The notes below the pieces were generated by a model. It saw only the letters and a list, made by a program, of their open reading frames with translations, had not been told where the DNA came from and did not search any database. The position numbers were made by a program, and so were the translations under genes. From Prevotellaceae bacterium UBA6398 (GTDB lineage: Bacteria > Bacteroidota > Bacteroidia > Bacteroidales > Bacteroidaceae): a DNA stretch of 53,036 nucleotides. The DNA lies in NCBI GenBank assembly GCA_002437495.1, contig DJQA01000017.1, forward strand, positions 1-53,036, read 5' to 3'. Below are positions 25,984 to 34,594 of the stretch, in pieces (the first letter of the stretch is position 1; each line of letters begins with the position of its first letter).

Positions 25984-26739
25984 TTAGAACGGAAACAAAT
26001 CGTGCATGGTCAGAAAACCCTTGTGGTTTGCCGTGTATTCGGCAGCAAGCACCGCGCCGAGCGCGAAACCTTTGCGGCTGTGGGCATCGTGGGTAATCGT
26101 TATGCTGTCGGCATCGCTGTCGTATATAACAGAGTGTATTCCCGCCACTTCGCCGCGGCGTATGCTATCAATGGGGATGACATCGGGCGCAACGTTATCC
26201 GTGCCGCTCACAGTGCCATCGGGCGCGGTGAACACGCCCTTCTCCCAGCCGTTCTTGCGATCGAGGTTCTTTATTACTCCCTCAGCAAGGGTTATTGCCG
26301 TGCCGCTGGGCGCATCGAGCTTGTGTACGTGGTGGGTTTCCTCAATTCTCACATCGTATGACGGCTGCCCGTTCATAAGCTTGGCAAGGTAAGCGTTCAG
26401 GGCGTTGAACAATGCCACGCCAACACTGAAGTTGCTACTCCAAAACAGTGTGTGCGCCCCGCTTTCGCAGAGTTTCCTCATTTCGTCCTCGTGCTTGTTC
26501 ATCCAGCCCGTGCTGCCCGACACCACCTTCACTCCCTGCGCAAAGGCGTCTTTGACATTCTCATATGCCGGAGCGGGAGCGGTGAACTCTATCGCCACAT
26601 CCGCGCTGCGGAAAGCGCCGCTGTCTATGTCGCTGCGGTTGTCTTTGTCAACAACGCACACTATCTTGTGTCCACGCTCAAGGGCAATCTGCTCAATCAT
26701 GTGCCCCATCTTGCCGTATCCTATCAAAGCTATCTTCAT
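25984..26739 (-). CDS. dapB: 4-hydroxy-tetrahydrodipicolinate reductase
   Basis: This 251-residue NAD(P)H enzyme of the lysine and diaminopimelate pathway has the N-terminal dinucleotide motif IALIGYGKMG and the active-site block ETHHVHKLDAPSGTA with catalytic His-His and Lys. The ATG at 26739 is preceded by AAGGAA and gives the family N terminus; upstream codons in the frame do not. It is the first gene of a four-gene minus-strand operon with lepB, its paralogue and wbqC. A TATCTTTG promoter element lies just upstream. Confidence 0.96.
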   Translation of the reverse strand: MKIALIGYGKMGHMIEQIALERGHKIVCVVDKDNRSDIDSGAFRSADVAIEFTAPAPAYENVKDAFAQGVKVVSGSTGWMNKHEDEMRKLCESGAHTLFWSSNFSVGVALFNALNAYLAKLMNGQPSYDVRIEETHHVHKLDAPSGTAITLAEGVIKNLDRKNGWEKGVFTAPDGTVSGTDNVAPDVIPIDSIRRGEVAGIHSVIYDSDADSITITHDAHSRKGFALGAVLAAEYTANHKGFLTMHDLFPF

Positions 26740-26762
26740 TTCCTTATAATTAATATGTTGTG

Positions 26763-26770
26763 CAAAGATA
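26763..26770 (-). promoter_or_regulatory. Probable dapB operon promoter (-7 element)
   Basis: The minus strand reads TATCTTTG, matching TAnnTTTG, 24 bp before the dapB ATG. The leader would be short, with no room for a regulatory RNA. Confidence 0.6.
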
Positions 26771-27289
26771 CAAAAAAGCGTGAAACCATAATTTATTTGC
26801 ACGGCGTTTGCCCGTCTCGCGGAAAATACCTACTTTTGAACTGCCGCCACGCGGATTGCAGGCAAAGAGATGTAGGCAAGCTGCATTATGCTGAAATTTC
26901 TTCCCCCTCCTTTGCCCCGAAAACTACATGGGACACAGGAAAAACTACATAGGACGTAGGAAAAATTATGTCTGATATAATCCAGACTACATCAGACCTT
27001 TTTTTGCCCACCTGCAACATGCAGGAAAACAACCGTTTACAAAATCTTTGCTATTTTACGTAAATTCCTCATAATCGATATTATACACAAATCCGTCTCT
27101 GCGCGGTTTTTGCCGGCGTTAAAGGGCGGTGAGGCAATGGGTTGGACAACGTGGTTAAAACGGCGGGGATTACATTCCGCTTAGACGATTGTTGATTCCG
27201 TTACAAGCCGCTGTTTGCAAAACAGGGCGTTACATCAGTCCTAAAACCCTAAGATACATTATTTAACAGCACCGTGTTGTTATAACTCG
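26771..27289. other. Intergenic region between dapB and hydrolase genes
   Basis: A 519-bp region between divergent transcripts. It contains repeat element E (26917-27009). The rest is AT-rich with no open frame, RNA gene or terminator that I can support. Confidence 0.6.
26917..27009 (+). repeat. 21-bp-unit repeat element E (subtype I)
   Basis: Units lie at 26930-26950, 26951-26971 and 26972-26992, with the tail CAGACCTTTTTTTGCCC to 27009. Here the third unit begins CTGAT, so GTCTGAT (26970-26976) can pair with ATCAGAC just before the T-run. This copy, unlike most, therefore forms a terminator-like hairpin. Confidence 0.9.
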
Positions 27290-27297
27290 TAACTTTG
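27290..27297 (+). promoter_or_regulatory. Probable promoter of the hydrolase operon (-7 element)
   Basis: TAACTTTG matches TAnnTTTG and lies 28 bp before the ATG at 27326. Confidence 0.6.
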
Positions 27298-27325
27298 CAT
27301 ATGTTAATGCGTAACATTGCATATT

Positions 27326-28666
27326 ATGAATAAGAGGTTTTTGGCTACTTTGACCGCAGTTTTAACCGTTGCGCTCACTGCGGGCGCGGATGACGTTTAT
27401 GACTTTTTCAAGGCACGACTTAAAGGTACGGCAAAGACATATGTAGGCAACAAAAAAAGGTTGTCGGCAAAGGATGTTCAACAAAGCTCTGCTGCCGTAT
27501 GGAAATCGTGGTGCAGGGCATTGCGCAAGGTTGAGCCCGACACGCTCGGGCGAATGAACAAGGACAGCATGACGTATGTGGGCAAATGGAGGCTGCCGCC
27601 CGAGCTCGAGAACAACGCCACCATGAACTTCACATGGTTCAGCAAGGGGACGCGCCCTTCGGCGGGCTATCCCATGTTTCTATATCTTCACGGTTCGGGA
27701 CCCAAGGAGCAGGAATATGCAAACGGCATAAAACTCACGCGCTCGTTCAAAGATGCGCCATCGGTTTACTTCGTTCCGCAAATACCCAACGAGGGGGGCT
27801 ACTACCGTTGGTGGCAGCGTGCAAAGGTGTGGGCATGGCAAAAGCTGCTGCGTATAGTGTTGGCTTCGGGCGACATTAACCCCGACAAAATTTACATAAC
27901 GGGGATTTCCGAAGGAGCATACGGCACGCAGCGCCTCACCTCGTTCTTTGCCGACTATTTGGCCGGCGGCGGTGCAATGGCAGGGGGCGAGCCGCTGAAA
28001 AACGCACCGGCAGAAAACCTTGCCAATACTCCGTTCTCGCTCCTCACAGGCGACCACGACACCGGCTTTTACCGCAACACGCTAACCAAGTATACAAAAG
28101 AGGCACTCGACAGTCTTTCGGCCGCACACGACAGTCTTTACAAACACAACATACAGATTATTTCCGGTCGCGGACATACCATAGACTACTCCACCACCAC
28201 GCCATGGCTTGCCAAGCATTCAAGAAACCCCTACCCCAAGTATGTGGCGTGGGAGAATTTCGATATGGACGGATGCCGCAGAAACGGGTTCTACAACCTG
28301 TATGTAACCGAACAGCCGGCAACCAAGCCGAAGGAAAGGGTGTTTTACGAGGAAACCATAAAAGGCGACACCATAAACCTGAGGGTTGAAAAGGTGGATT
28401 ACACCACTACGGAGAAAGACAATGTATGGGGAATAGAAATGAGGTTCAAACGTAAATACACGCCGGTAAGCAACGGCAGAATTACCGTGTATCTTAACCG
28501 CAGGCTCGTTGACCTTGGTCGCAGACTCACCGTTATTGTAAACGGCAAGCAGGCATTTTGCGGGAAGGTGCAGGAGAACATTTCGTCGATGGTGAACAGC
28601 TGTGCGGCGTTTGGCGACCCGCGCCGCATATACACGGCACAAATCGATGTGAACCTTGCAAACTGA
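27326..28666 (+). CDS. Secreted alpha/beta hydrolase (putative esterase)
   Basis: This 446-residue protein has a signal peptide (FLATLTAVLTVALTAGA) and an alpha/beta-hydrolase core. The oxyanion region FLYLHGSGPKE lies before the nucleophile elbow GISEGAYG (Gly-x-Ser-x-Gly). A late His in SGRGHTIDY is a candidate for the triad. The extra C-terminal domain of about 130 residues is rich in beta-strand-like sequence. It resembles PHB-depolymerase-like or feruloyl-esterase-like proteins, but I cannot name the substrate. I chose ATG 27326 over a TTG 9 bp upstream. A shortened GH127-like gene follows by 50 bp, so the two may act on the same polysaccharide. Confidence 0.8.
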   Translation: MNKRFLATLTAVLTVALTAGADDVYDFFKARLKGTAKTYVGNKKRLSAKDVQQSSAAVWKSWCRALRKVEPDTLGRMNKDSMTYVGKWRLPPELENNATMNFTWFSKGTRPSAGYPMFLYLHGSGPKEQEYANGIKLTRSFKDAPSVYFVPQIPNEGGYYRWWQRAKVWAWQKLLRIVLASGDINPDKIYITGISEGAYGTQRLTSFFADYLAGGGAMAGGEPLKNAPAENLANTPFSLLTGDHDTGFYRNTLTKYTKEALDSLSAAHDSLYKHNIQIISGRGHTIDYSTTTPWLAKHSRNPYPKYVAWENFDMDGCRRNGFYNLYVTEQPATKPKERVFYEETIKGDTINLRVEKVDYTTTEKDNVWGIEMRFKRKYTPVSNGRITVYLNRRLVDLGRRLTVIVNGKQAFCGKVQENISSMVNSCAAFGDPRRIYTAQIDVNLAN

Positions 28667-28716
28667 AAAACAGTTTTGAGTTTTTGCGTAAAGCCCATGT
28701 AAACACATCGCGATTT

Positions 28717-29817
28717 ATGAAACAACTGTATTTAACACTTGCCGCACTTTTGCTTACACTGCCCCGACTTTGCGCCGCAAACGATGACGGGACGGTGGAA
28801 TATATAACCCCGGACAATGTGAGCATAGAGGACGTGTTCTTTACACGCTTTATGGAGCAGATATACTATGCAGACTCCACGATGAAGGCCAAGCCAACCG
28901 TGCTATCACACAATATTAACGAGGGGTTGTGGAGTGAGAACTTCAAAAAACTCACACTTTGGGGCGAGTCGAAAGAGGATGCCGTGAGCACATACAACGC
29001 CGCCAAGACGTTGTTTTTGAAAAACCCTAAAGCGCGCTATGCCGACATAGCCGAGCGCGCACTATACAACGGAGTGCTTGCCGAAATAGATTCTTCGCGC
29101 CAAGGGGAAAAAACGTGGAAAACAGCCGCACAGGCTGTACTCGATGCCCCCGCCACGGCATACGCCATGCGCGGGAGCGACCTTTGGGTGAACCTGTATT
29201 ACAGAAACCGTGCATACATAAAAAACGATTCGCTCGACCTGGTAATTCTCCAAAACACGAGTGCGCCGTGGGTGTCGGACGTGTTCTTTTCCCTTAAATT
29301 CAACAACGCCAACCCCTACATGCGGCTTCATCTGCGGCTGCCCGCCTGGCTTAGGGGTGAGGTAACCCCCACGGGCGAGTATGCCTACAAGCCCATGAGG
29401 GAATACTACCAGGTGGTGTTGAACGGCAAAAGGCTGGCACTGCGCGCCTCGAACAACGGATACATAACAATAGACCGCGTGTGGCAAAACAACGATGTGA
29501 TACGCCTTTCAATGCAAACGGCCGTTAGGAGAATACGCCATGCGCAAAATCCGGGCAATCGCTTTGCCGTGCAGGAAGGTCCTATTGTATATGCCCACGA
29601 AAGCAGAGGGGAGAAAGTGTATTTCGACCCAGATGCGGCCTACGGCAATAAATACGACAAAGATGTGCTTCACACCAATATGCTAACCACTGAAACCTAT
29701 TCTTCGAGGAAGCCCGATGGCGACATGCCTTGGGGCGGCGTGTTGCTACCTTATTATATTGTGTATGGGCGAAACCTTAACAAGCCGCAATTATGGCTTG
29801 AAGCGGTGGAGAAGTAA
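28717..29817 (+). CDS. Shortened GH127-like secreted protein
   Basis: This 366-residue protein has a signal peptide (LYLTLAALLLTLPRLCAA). Its sequence resembles GH127 (DUF1680, beta-L-arabinofuranosidase-type) proteins only in their second half: YADIAERALYNGVLAEI, then the beta-sandwich MRLHLRLPAWLRGEV, GYITIDRVWQNNDVIRL and RFAVQEGPIVYAHE. Full-length members are typically 600 residues or more. Most of the catalytic (alpha/alpha)6 barrel is missing, and I see no zinc/Cys cluster. The frame is intact, so this is a shortened form rather than a recent frameshift. It may be inactive or a binding protein. The ATG at 28717 is the only one giving a signal peptide. Confidence 0.7.
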   Translation: MKQLYLTLAALLLTLPRLCAANDDGTVEYITPDNVSIEDVFFTRFMEQIYYADSTMKAKPTVLSHNINEGLWSENFKKLTLWGESKEDAVSTYNAAKTLFLKNPKARYADIAERALYNGVLAEIDSSRQGEKTWKTAAQAVLDAPATAYAMRGSDLWVNLYYRNRAYIKNDSLDLVILQNTSAPWVSDVFFSLKFNNANPYMRLHLRLPAWLRGEVTPTGEYAYKPMREYYQVVLNGKRLALRASNNGYITIDRVWQNNDVIRLSMQTAVRRIRHAQNPGNRFAVQEGPIVYAHESRGEKVYFDPDAAYGNKYDKDVLHTNMLTTETYSSRKPDGDMPWGGVLLPYYIVYGRNLNKPQLWLEAVEK

Positions 29818-29878
29818 CCGCCACAAGCGGCCACAGCAAACAAAAAAGCCTAACTGTTTAAAAAAACATTTCTTTTTG

Positions 29879-29909
29879 TTTGGAGTGTTGGCGAAAATGT
29901 GTAATTTTG
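29879..29909 (+). promoter_or_regulatory. Promoter of the phe/tyr operon
   Basis: TTTG (29879-29882), 19 bp, then TAATTTTG (29902-29909) matches the Bacteroidetes -33/-7 consensus in both parts and in spacing. The leader-peptide ATG is 33 bp downstream of the -7 element. It is the best promoter match in the window. Confidence 0.8.
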
Positions 29910-29941
29910 TCTCCGATAAACGAAATTATCAATAAAATTAT

Positions 29942-30022
29942 ATGAACAATTTCAGCGCAGCGTTTAGCTTTTACTTTTATTACTTTGCCGGAACAAAGCA
30001 AAGCGGGACGTTGTACGCATAA
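29942..30022 (+). CDS. Phenylalanine/tyrosine operon leader peptide
   Basis: This 26-codon ORF runs from ATG 29942 to TAA 30020-30022. It contains five Phe and four Tyr, most of them in FSAAFSFYFYYF (residues 4-15). It lies between a consensus promoter and a terminator that stands 18 bp before pheA. The downstream operon makes phenylalanine and tyrosine. Stalling at Phe or Tyr codons would expose the antiterminator segment at 30001-30008. The composition, position and alternative pairings are seen directly; attenuation as the mechanism is inferred from the E. coli pheL and trpL precedents. Confidence 0.9.
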   Translation: MNNFSAAFSFYFYYFAGTKQSGTLYA

Positions 30023-30084
30023 AAAGAAACCAAACAAACGAAACAAAATACAAAATCCCGCTTCAATATGATGCGGGATTTTTT
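30001..30084 (+). promoter_or_regulatory. Attenuator of the phe/tyr operon (antiterminator and terminator)
   Basis: The terminator stem AATCCCGC (30054-30061) / GCGGGATT (30073-30080) is followed by TTTT and lies 18 bp before pheA. The antiterminator AAGCGGGA (30001-30008), at the end of the leader ORF, is perfectly complementary to TCCCGCTT (30056-30063) and so competes with the terminator's left arm. A GCTTT at 29967-29971 can in turn pair with AAAGC near 29995-30004, which would block the antiterminator when the ribosome has moved on. This is the 1:2/2:3/3:4 architecture of classic attenuators. Confidence 0.88.
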
Positions 30085-30101
30085 GTTACAGCATAAACGG
30101 A

Positions 30102-30935
30102 ATGAAGAAAATAGCAATACAGGGTATAAAAGGTTCTTTCCACGACATAGCGGCACACCAGTATTTTGCCGGCGAGGATATAGAGCTGATATGCTGCGAT
30201 ACTTTCGAGAAAGTTTTTGACGAAATGAAGCGCGAAGGCTCACTCTTTGCACTTGTGGCCATAGAGAACACCATTGCGGGAAGTTTGCTGCACAACTACG
30301 AACTGCTATTGGAAAGCGGACTTACTATCGTGGGCGAGCACAAGCTGCAGATAGAACACAGCATAATGTGCCTGCCCGAGGACAACTGGGACACCCTTTC
30401 GGAAGTCAACTCCCACCCCGTGGCACTTATGCAATGTTACCGTTTTTTGAAAAGCCACCCCCGGCTGCGAGTGGTGGAGGACGACGACACCGCCGGAGCT
30501 GCCGAGCACATAAGCAGCAGGCATTTAAGGGGACATGCCGCAATTTGCCACAAGGACGCCGCCCCACTCTACGGAATGAAAGTGCTCGAGGAGGGAATAC
30601 AGGACAACAAGCACAATTTCACACGCTTTCTTATTCTTACCGACCCCTGGAACGCCGATCTTGTGAGAGACGCCAGGCTTTGCAACAAATGCAGCCTTGT
30701 TTTCTCGCTACCCGATGACGAGGGAAGTCTGTCGCAGGTGCTTTCCATCTTCTCGTTCTACAAAATAAACCTAACTAAAATACAGTCGCTCCCGATAATA
30801 GGGCGCGAGTGGGAATATCTGTTCTACATAGATGTAACCTACAACGACTACGTGCGCTTCCACCAAAGCATGAACGCCATAAAACCCCTTACACGCGAAC
30901 TGAAAAATCTTGGAGAATATGTTGCAAAAAAGTAA
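30102..30935 (+). CDS. pheA: Prephenate dehydratase
   Basis: This 277-residue enzyme converts prephenate to phenylpyruvate. The catalytic domain opens with IAIQGIKGSFHDIAAHQYF and contains the diagnostic Thr-Arg-Phe at 174-176 (NKHNFTRFLIL). An ACT domain follows from about residue 195 (SLVFSLPDDEGSLSQVLSIF; SLP for the ligand loop), suggesting allosteric control by phenylalanine. There is no fused chorismate mutase; that activity sits in the DAHP synthase two genes downstream. It is the first structural gene after the leader attenuator and overlaps the aminotransferase gene. Confidence 0.96.
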   Translation: MKKIAIQGIKGSFHDIAAHQYFAGEDIELICCDTFEKVFDEMKREGSLFALVAIENTIAGSLLHNYELLLESGLTIVGEHKLQIEHSIMCLPEDNWDTLSEVNSHPVALMQCYRFLKSHPRLRVVEDDDTAGAAEHISSRHLRGHAAICHKDAAPLYGMKVLEEGIQDNKHNFTRFLILTDPWNADLVRDARLCNKCSLVFSLPDDEGSLSQVLSIFSFYKINLTKIQSLPIIGREWEYLFYIDVTYNDYVRFHQSMNAIKPLTRELKNLGEYVAKK

Positions 30936-32103
30936 TTCCGACATCATGCCGGCCGAACGCCTCGGCGCGGTGAGCGAATACTATTTCAGCCGCAAGCTGA
31001 AAGAGGTTGCCAAAATGAACGCCGAAGGCAAAAACGTAATAAGCCTGGCTATAGGAAGCCCCGACATGCCGCCGTCAAAAGCCACGGTGGACGAACTGTG
31101 TCGGGTGGCGCAACTGCCCGAAGCCCACGGATACCAACCCACAATGGGCACGCCGGAATTAAGAAACGCAATGTCGCGGTGGTACAAGCGTTGGTTCGAC
31201 GTTGATTTGAACCCCGACACAGAGATACAACCTTTGATTGGATCGAAAGAGGGCATACTGCACATAACCCTGGCTTTTGTTAATCCCGGCGACAAGGTAC
31301 TTGTGCCCAACCCGGGCTACCCAACCTACACATCGCTCAGCAAACTTCTCGGAGCACAGGTGGTGAATTACAACCTGCGCCCGGAAAACAACTGGCAGCC
31401 AAACTTTGAAGAACTCGAAAGCATGGACCTGTCAGGAGTAAAACTGCTCTGGAGCAATTACCCAAATATGCCCACAGGGGCAAACGCATGCCGCAGCACA
31501 TACGAAAAACTCGTGGACTTTGCAAAACGCCACAATATTGTCGTGGTAAACGACAACCCCTACAGCTTCATACTTAACGAGCATCCCATAAGCCTTTTGC
31601 AGGTTGCGGGGGCAAAGAACTACTGCATAGAGCTGAACTCGATGAGCAAAAGCCACAACATGCCTGGCTGGCGGGTGGGGCTTGCCGCAAGCAACGCCGG
31701 GTTCATACAGTGGATTCTTAAAGTTAAGAGCAACATAGACAGCGGCACGTTTCGCGCCATACAGCTTGCAGCAGTAAAAGCATATGATAACGATGAGCAA
31801 TGGCACCGCATGGCAAACATAGAAACCTACTCTCACCGCCGCGTTTATGCTGAAAAGATTATGCGGGCTTTGGGCTGCGAATACGAAAAATCTCAAGTGG
31901 GAATGTTTCTGTGGGGCAGGATACCCGACAAATACAAGGATGCAGAAGAACTAACCGAAAAAGTTTTACAAGAAGGCAGAGTGTTCATAACCCCGGGCTT
32001 CATATTCGGCACAAACGGCACAAGGTATGTAAGGATTTCCCTGTGTGCCAAGGAAGAAAAGCTGAAAGAGGCTTTGAAAAGGATAGAAAACATGAAATTA
32101 TAA
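30919..32103 (+). CDS. Class I/II aminotransferase, probably aromatic
   Basis: This PLP fold-type I aminotransferase has about 394 residues. Visible motifs are SLAIGSPDMPPS, GTPELRNAMSRWY, NPGYPTY, NYPNMPTGA and NSMSKSHNMPGWRVG with the PLP lysine in SKSH. Its place between pheA and tyrA/DAHP synthase suggests it transaminates phenylpyruvate and hydroxyphenylpyruvate, but LL-diaminopimelate aminotransferase-like proteins are close relatives. The start is uncertain: ATG 30919 (with GGAG just upstream, 17 bp inside pheA) or ATG 30946, which begins MPAERLGAVSEYYFS. Confidence 0.88.
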   Translation: MLQKSNSDIMPAERLGAVSEYYFSRKLKEVAKMNAEGKNVISLAIGSPDMPPSKATVDELCRVAQLPEAHGYQPTMGTPELRNAMSRWYKRWFDVDLNPDTEIQPLIGSKEGILHITLAFVNPGDKVLVPNPGYPTYTSLSKLLGAQVVNYNLRPENNWQPNFEELESMDLSGVKLLWSNYPNMPTGANACRSTYEKLVDFAKRHNIVVVNDNPYSFILNEHPISLLQVAGAKNYCIELNSMSKSHNMPGWRVGLAASNAGFIQWILKVKSNIDSGTFRAIQLAAVKAYDNDEQWHRMANIETYSHRRVYAEKIMRALGCEYEKSQVGMFLWGRIPDKYKDAEELTEKVLQEGRVFITPGFIFGTNGTRYVRISLCAKEEKLKEALKRIENMKL

Positions 32104-32121
32104 ATTAAAACACATACGAAA

Positions 32122-33189
32122 ATGGAACTCAAGTTAGAAAAACTCAACTTTCCCGGCGTTGAGCCGAAACGCCCGCTTGTAATTGCGGGACCATGCAGTG
32201 CGGAAACCGAAGAACAGGTAATGGAAACCGCAAGGCAGCTTAGCAAAATAGGCATTAAAATATTCCGCGCCGGAATATGGAAACCGCGCACAAAACCCGG
32301 AAGTTTCGAGGGCATTGGCGAGAAAGGTCTTCCATGGATGCAACGAGTACAGAAAGAATGCGGAATGCTGGTGGGAACCGAGGTGGCAAACAAGTCCCAC
32401 GTTGAGGCTGCCCTAAAGGCCGGCATTGACTTGCTGTGGATTGGGGCGCGCACTTCGGCCAACCCTTTTGCCATGCAGGAGATTGCCGATGCGCTCAAAG
32501 GCGTTGACATTCCCGTTTTGGTAAAAAACCCCGTTAACCCCGACCTTGAACTTTGGATCGGGGCGCTTGAACGTCTAAACAATGCCGGAATAAAGCGTCT
32601 CGGGGCAATACACCGCGGCTTTTCCACATACGAAAAGCGCATTTACCGCAACCTGCCCATGTGGCACATTGCCATAGAGCTTCACCGCCGCATTCCCAAC
32701 CTGCCTATGATTTGCGACCCGAGTCATATCGGCGGTAAGCGCGAACTTATAGCTCCGCTTTGCCAGCAGGCTATGGACCTCGGCTTTGACGGACTTATAA
32801 TAGAAAGCCATTGCAAGCCCGACGAGGCTTGGAGCGACGCAAGCCAGCAGGTTACCCCCGAAGTGCTCGACTTTATTCTCGACCGCCTTGTGGTGCGTTC
32901 AACAACCCAGTCAACCGAAAGCCTGCACGCCTTGCGCTACCAAATAGACGAATGCGACAACAACATTCTTGACATACTTGCCAAGCGCATGAGGATTTCG
33001 CGCGAAATAGCCATATACAAGCGCGAGCACAATATGACAGTGGTGCAACCGGGGCGTTACAACGAAATTCTCGACAAACGCGTGGCGCAAGGCATGCTGT
33101 GCGGAATGAGCGCGGATTTTCTGAAAACAATCTTCGAAGCCATACACGAGGAAAGCGTACACCAGCAACTTGAACTGATAAACAGGTAA
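32122..33189 (+). CDS. Bifunctional DAHP synthase / chorismate mutase
   Basis: This 355-residue fusion has an N-terminal type I-beta DAHP synthase domain (about 1-260) with IAGPCSAE, FRAGIWKPRTKPGSFEG, GARTSANP, LVKNPVNP, and ICDPSHIGGKR. It makes DAHP from phosphoenolpyruvate and erythrose-4-phosphate. The C-terminal AroQ chorismate mutase domain (about 265-355) has LRYQIDECDNNILDILAKRM. Such fusions are known in Bacteroidetes. Placing both entry and branch-point steps in one operon with pheA and tyrA brings them under the same Phe/Tyr leader. Confidence 0.94.
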   Translation: MELKLEKLNFPGVEPKRPLVIAGPCSAETEEQVMETARQLSKIGIKIFRAGIWKPRTKPGSFEGIGEKGLPWMQRVQKECGMLVGTEVANKSHVEAALKAGIDLLWIGARTSANPFAMQEIADALKGVDIPVLVKNPVNPDLELWIGALERLNNAGIKRLGAIHRGFSTYEKRIYRNLPMWHIAIELHRRIPNLPMICDPSHIGGKRELIAPLCQQAMDLGFDGLIIESHCKPDEAWSDASQQVTPEVLDFILDRLVVRSTTQSTESLHALRYQIDECDNNILDILAKRMRISREIAIYKREHNMTVVQPGRYNEILDKRVAQGMLCGMSADFLKTIFEAIHEESVHQQLELINR

Positions 33190-33193
33190 ACAG

Positions 33194-33967
33194 ATGAGAA
33201 TACTTATTCTCGGTGCGGGCAAGATGGGCTCGTTTTTCGTTGACCTGCTTAGTTTCGACCACGAGACGGCGGTTTACGACACCGACCCCAAACGCCTGCG
33301 CTTTATGTACAACACACAGCGTTTCACAAGGCTTGATGAGGTAGACGCATTCCGACCCGAAATGGTTATAAACGCTGTTACGCTGAAAGCCACCATTCCT
33401 GCATTCGAAAAGATTATTCCGCATATCCCGGAAAGCTGTATACTCAGCGACATAGCTTCGGTGAAAACGGGCATGAAAGATTTCTACGACAAATGCGGCT
33501 TCAAGTTTGTATCAACCCACCCCATGTTCGGCCCCACGTTTGCCAATCTCGGGTCGCTTAGTTCCGAAAACGCCATAATTATAAAGGAGGGCGACTATAT
33601 GGGGCGCATTTTCTTCCGCGACCTCTACAACCGCCTTGGGCTTAATGTGCGCGAATACTCGTTCGGAGAGCACGATGAGACTGTGGCATATTCGCTTAGC
33701 ATACCCTTTGTTTCCACTTTTGTGTTCGCCGCAGTAATGAAGCATCAGGACGCGCCCGGAACAACTTTCAAACGCCACATGGCCATTGCCCGCGGGGTGC
33801 TTGGCGAAGACGACACACTGCTGCGCGAAATTCTTTTCAACCCGCTTACTTCGGGACAGGTGGGAAAGATACGCACGGAGCTTACCGAGCTTATTGACAT
33901 TATCGACAAAAAGGATGAGGCAAAACTTGGGGCATATCTTTCCAAAATCAGAAAGAACATAGAGTAG
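33194..33967 (+). CDS. tyrA: Prephenate dehydrogenase
   Basis: This 257-residue NAD(P)-dependent enzyme converts prephenate to 4-hydroxyphenylpyruvate for tyrosine. The dinucleotide-binding motif ILILGAGKMGSFF, followed by the acidic strand end VYDTDP, opens the protein. SDIASVKTGM and THPMFGP are the substrate-site blocks, and HDETVAYSLSIPF follows with its conserved His. It lies 4 bp after the DAHP synthase gene and ends the operon before a strong bidirectional terminator. It has no ACT domain. Confidence 0.92.
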   Translation: MRILILGAGKMGSFFVDLLSFDHETAVYDTDPKRLRFMYNTQRFTRLDEVDAFRPEMVINAVTLKATIPAFEKIIPHIPESCILSDIASVKTGMKDFYDKCGFKFVSTHPMFGPTFANLGSLSSENAIIIKEGDYMGRIFFRDLYNRLGLNVREYSFGEHDETVAYSLSIPFVSTFVFAAVMKHQDAPGTTFKRHMAIARGVLGEDDTLLREILFNPLTSGQVGKIRTELTELIDIIDKKDEAKLGAYLSKIRKNIE

Positions 33968-33990
33968 CCGCCACATTGCCCGGGCCATAT

Positions 33991-34029
33991 AAAAATGCGG
34001 GGAGCTTCAAAGGTGCTCCCCGCATTTTT
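33991..34029. terminator. Bidirectional terminator between tyrA and the DUF5606 gene
   Basis: A 15-bp perfect stem (AAAAATGCGGGGAGC and its complement, loop of 9 bases) with A and T flanks. It serves both convergent transcripts. Confidence 0.92.
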
Positions 34030-34076
34030 ATGTTTTGTTGCTGCCACGTGCGCAATTACATGTGTCAGCAGTTTTA

Positions 34077-34520
34077 TTATTTCTTTTCTTTCGCTTTTTC
34101 CTCGGCGGGAGCTTCAGCGGACTTTTCATCCTCAAAGTCGCTTACTCCGCCCTTAACCAACAGGTCATACCATACGAGCAGCTTGCGTATGTCGCTGTCG
34201 TGCACACGGTCGGTGTCATACTCCGGCAATATCTCCGCAAAATACGTGCGCAGCTCTTCTGCCGAAATTTTTCGCGGGTTGAATTTAAGGCATTCGCCGT
34301 TTTCGTGCGCTTTCACTTTGTTGAAAACGTTCATAAGCGGTTCGTCGTCGTCCTCGCAATAAATGGATATGTCGTTGAGCGAAACGACCTTGTCGTGCAT
34401 TCCCACCGAAAATCTCTGGCGTTTCTCGTCAACGCTCTCAACGATGAGCATTCCGCGGCCTTGTTTGATTAGCTTGAAAAGACCGGGTTTGCCGGATATC
34501 GAAATTATTCTTTCCTTCAT
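34077..34520 (-). CDS. DUF5606-family protein
   Basis: This 147-residue cytosolic protein matches DUF5606, a Bacteroidetes family of unknown function. It begins MKERIISISGKPGLFKLIKQG and has VVSLNDISIYCEDDDEPLMNVF and YFAEILPEYDTDRVHDSDIRKLLVWYDLL. The C-terminal 20 residues are a charged Glu/Ala/Lys tail. It is monocistronic, with a promoter element about 157 bp upstream and a long 5' region. Confidence 0.82.
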   Translation of the reverse strand: MKERIISISGKPGLFKLIKQGRGMLIVESVDEKRQRFSVGMHDKVVSLNDISIYCEDDDEPLMNVFNKVKAHENGECLKFNPRKISAEELRTYFAEILPEYDTDRVHDSDIRKLLVWYDLLVKGGVSDFEDEKSAEAPAEEKAKEKK

Positions 34521-34594
34521 TTTTGTGTTCTGTTTTATTGTTCGTTTCTTATTGTTGTCTGACTTTTATATTGGCACATGGTTGCCTTGGATTT

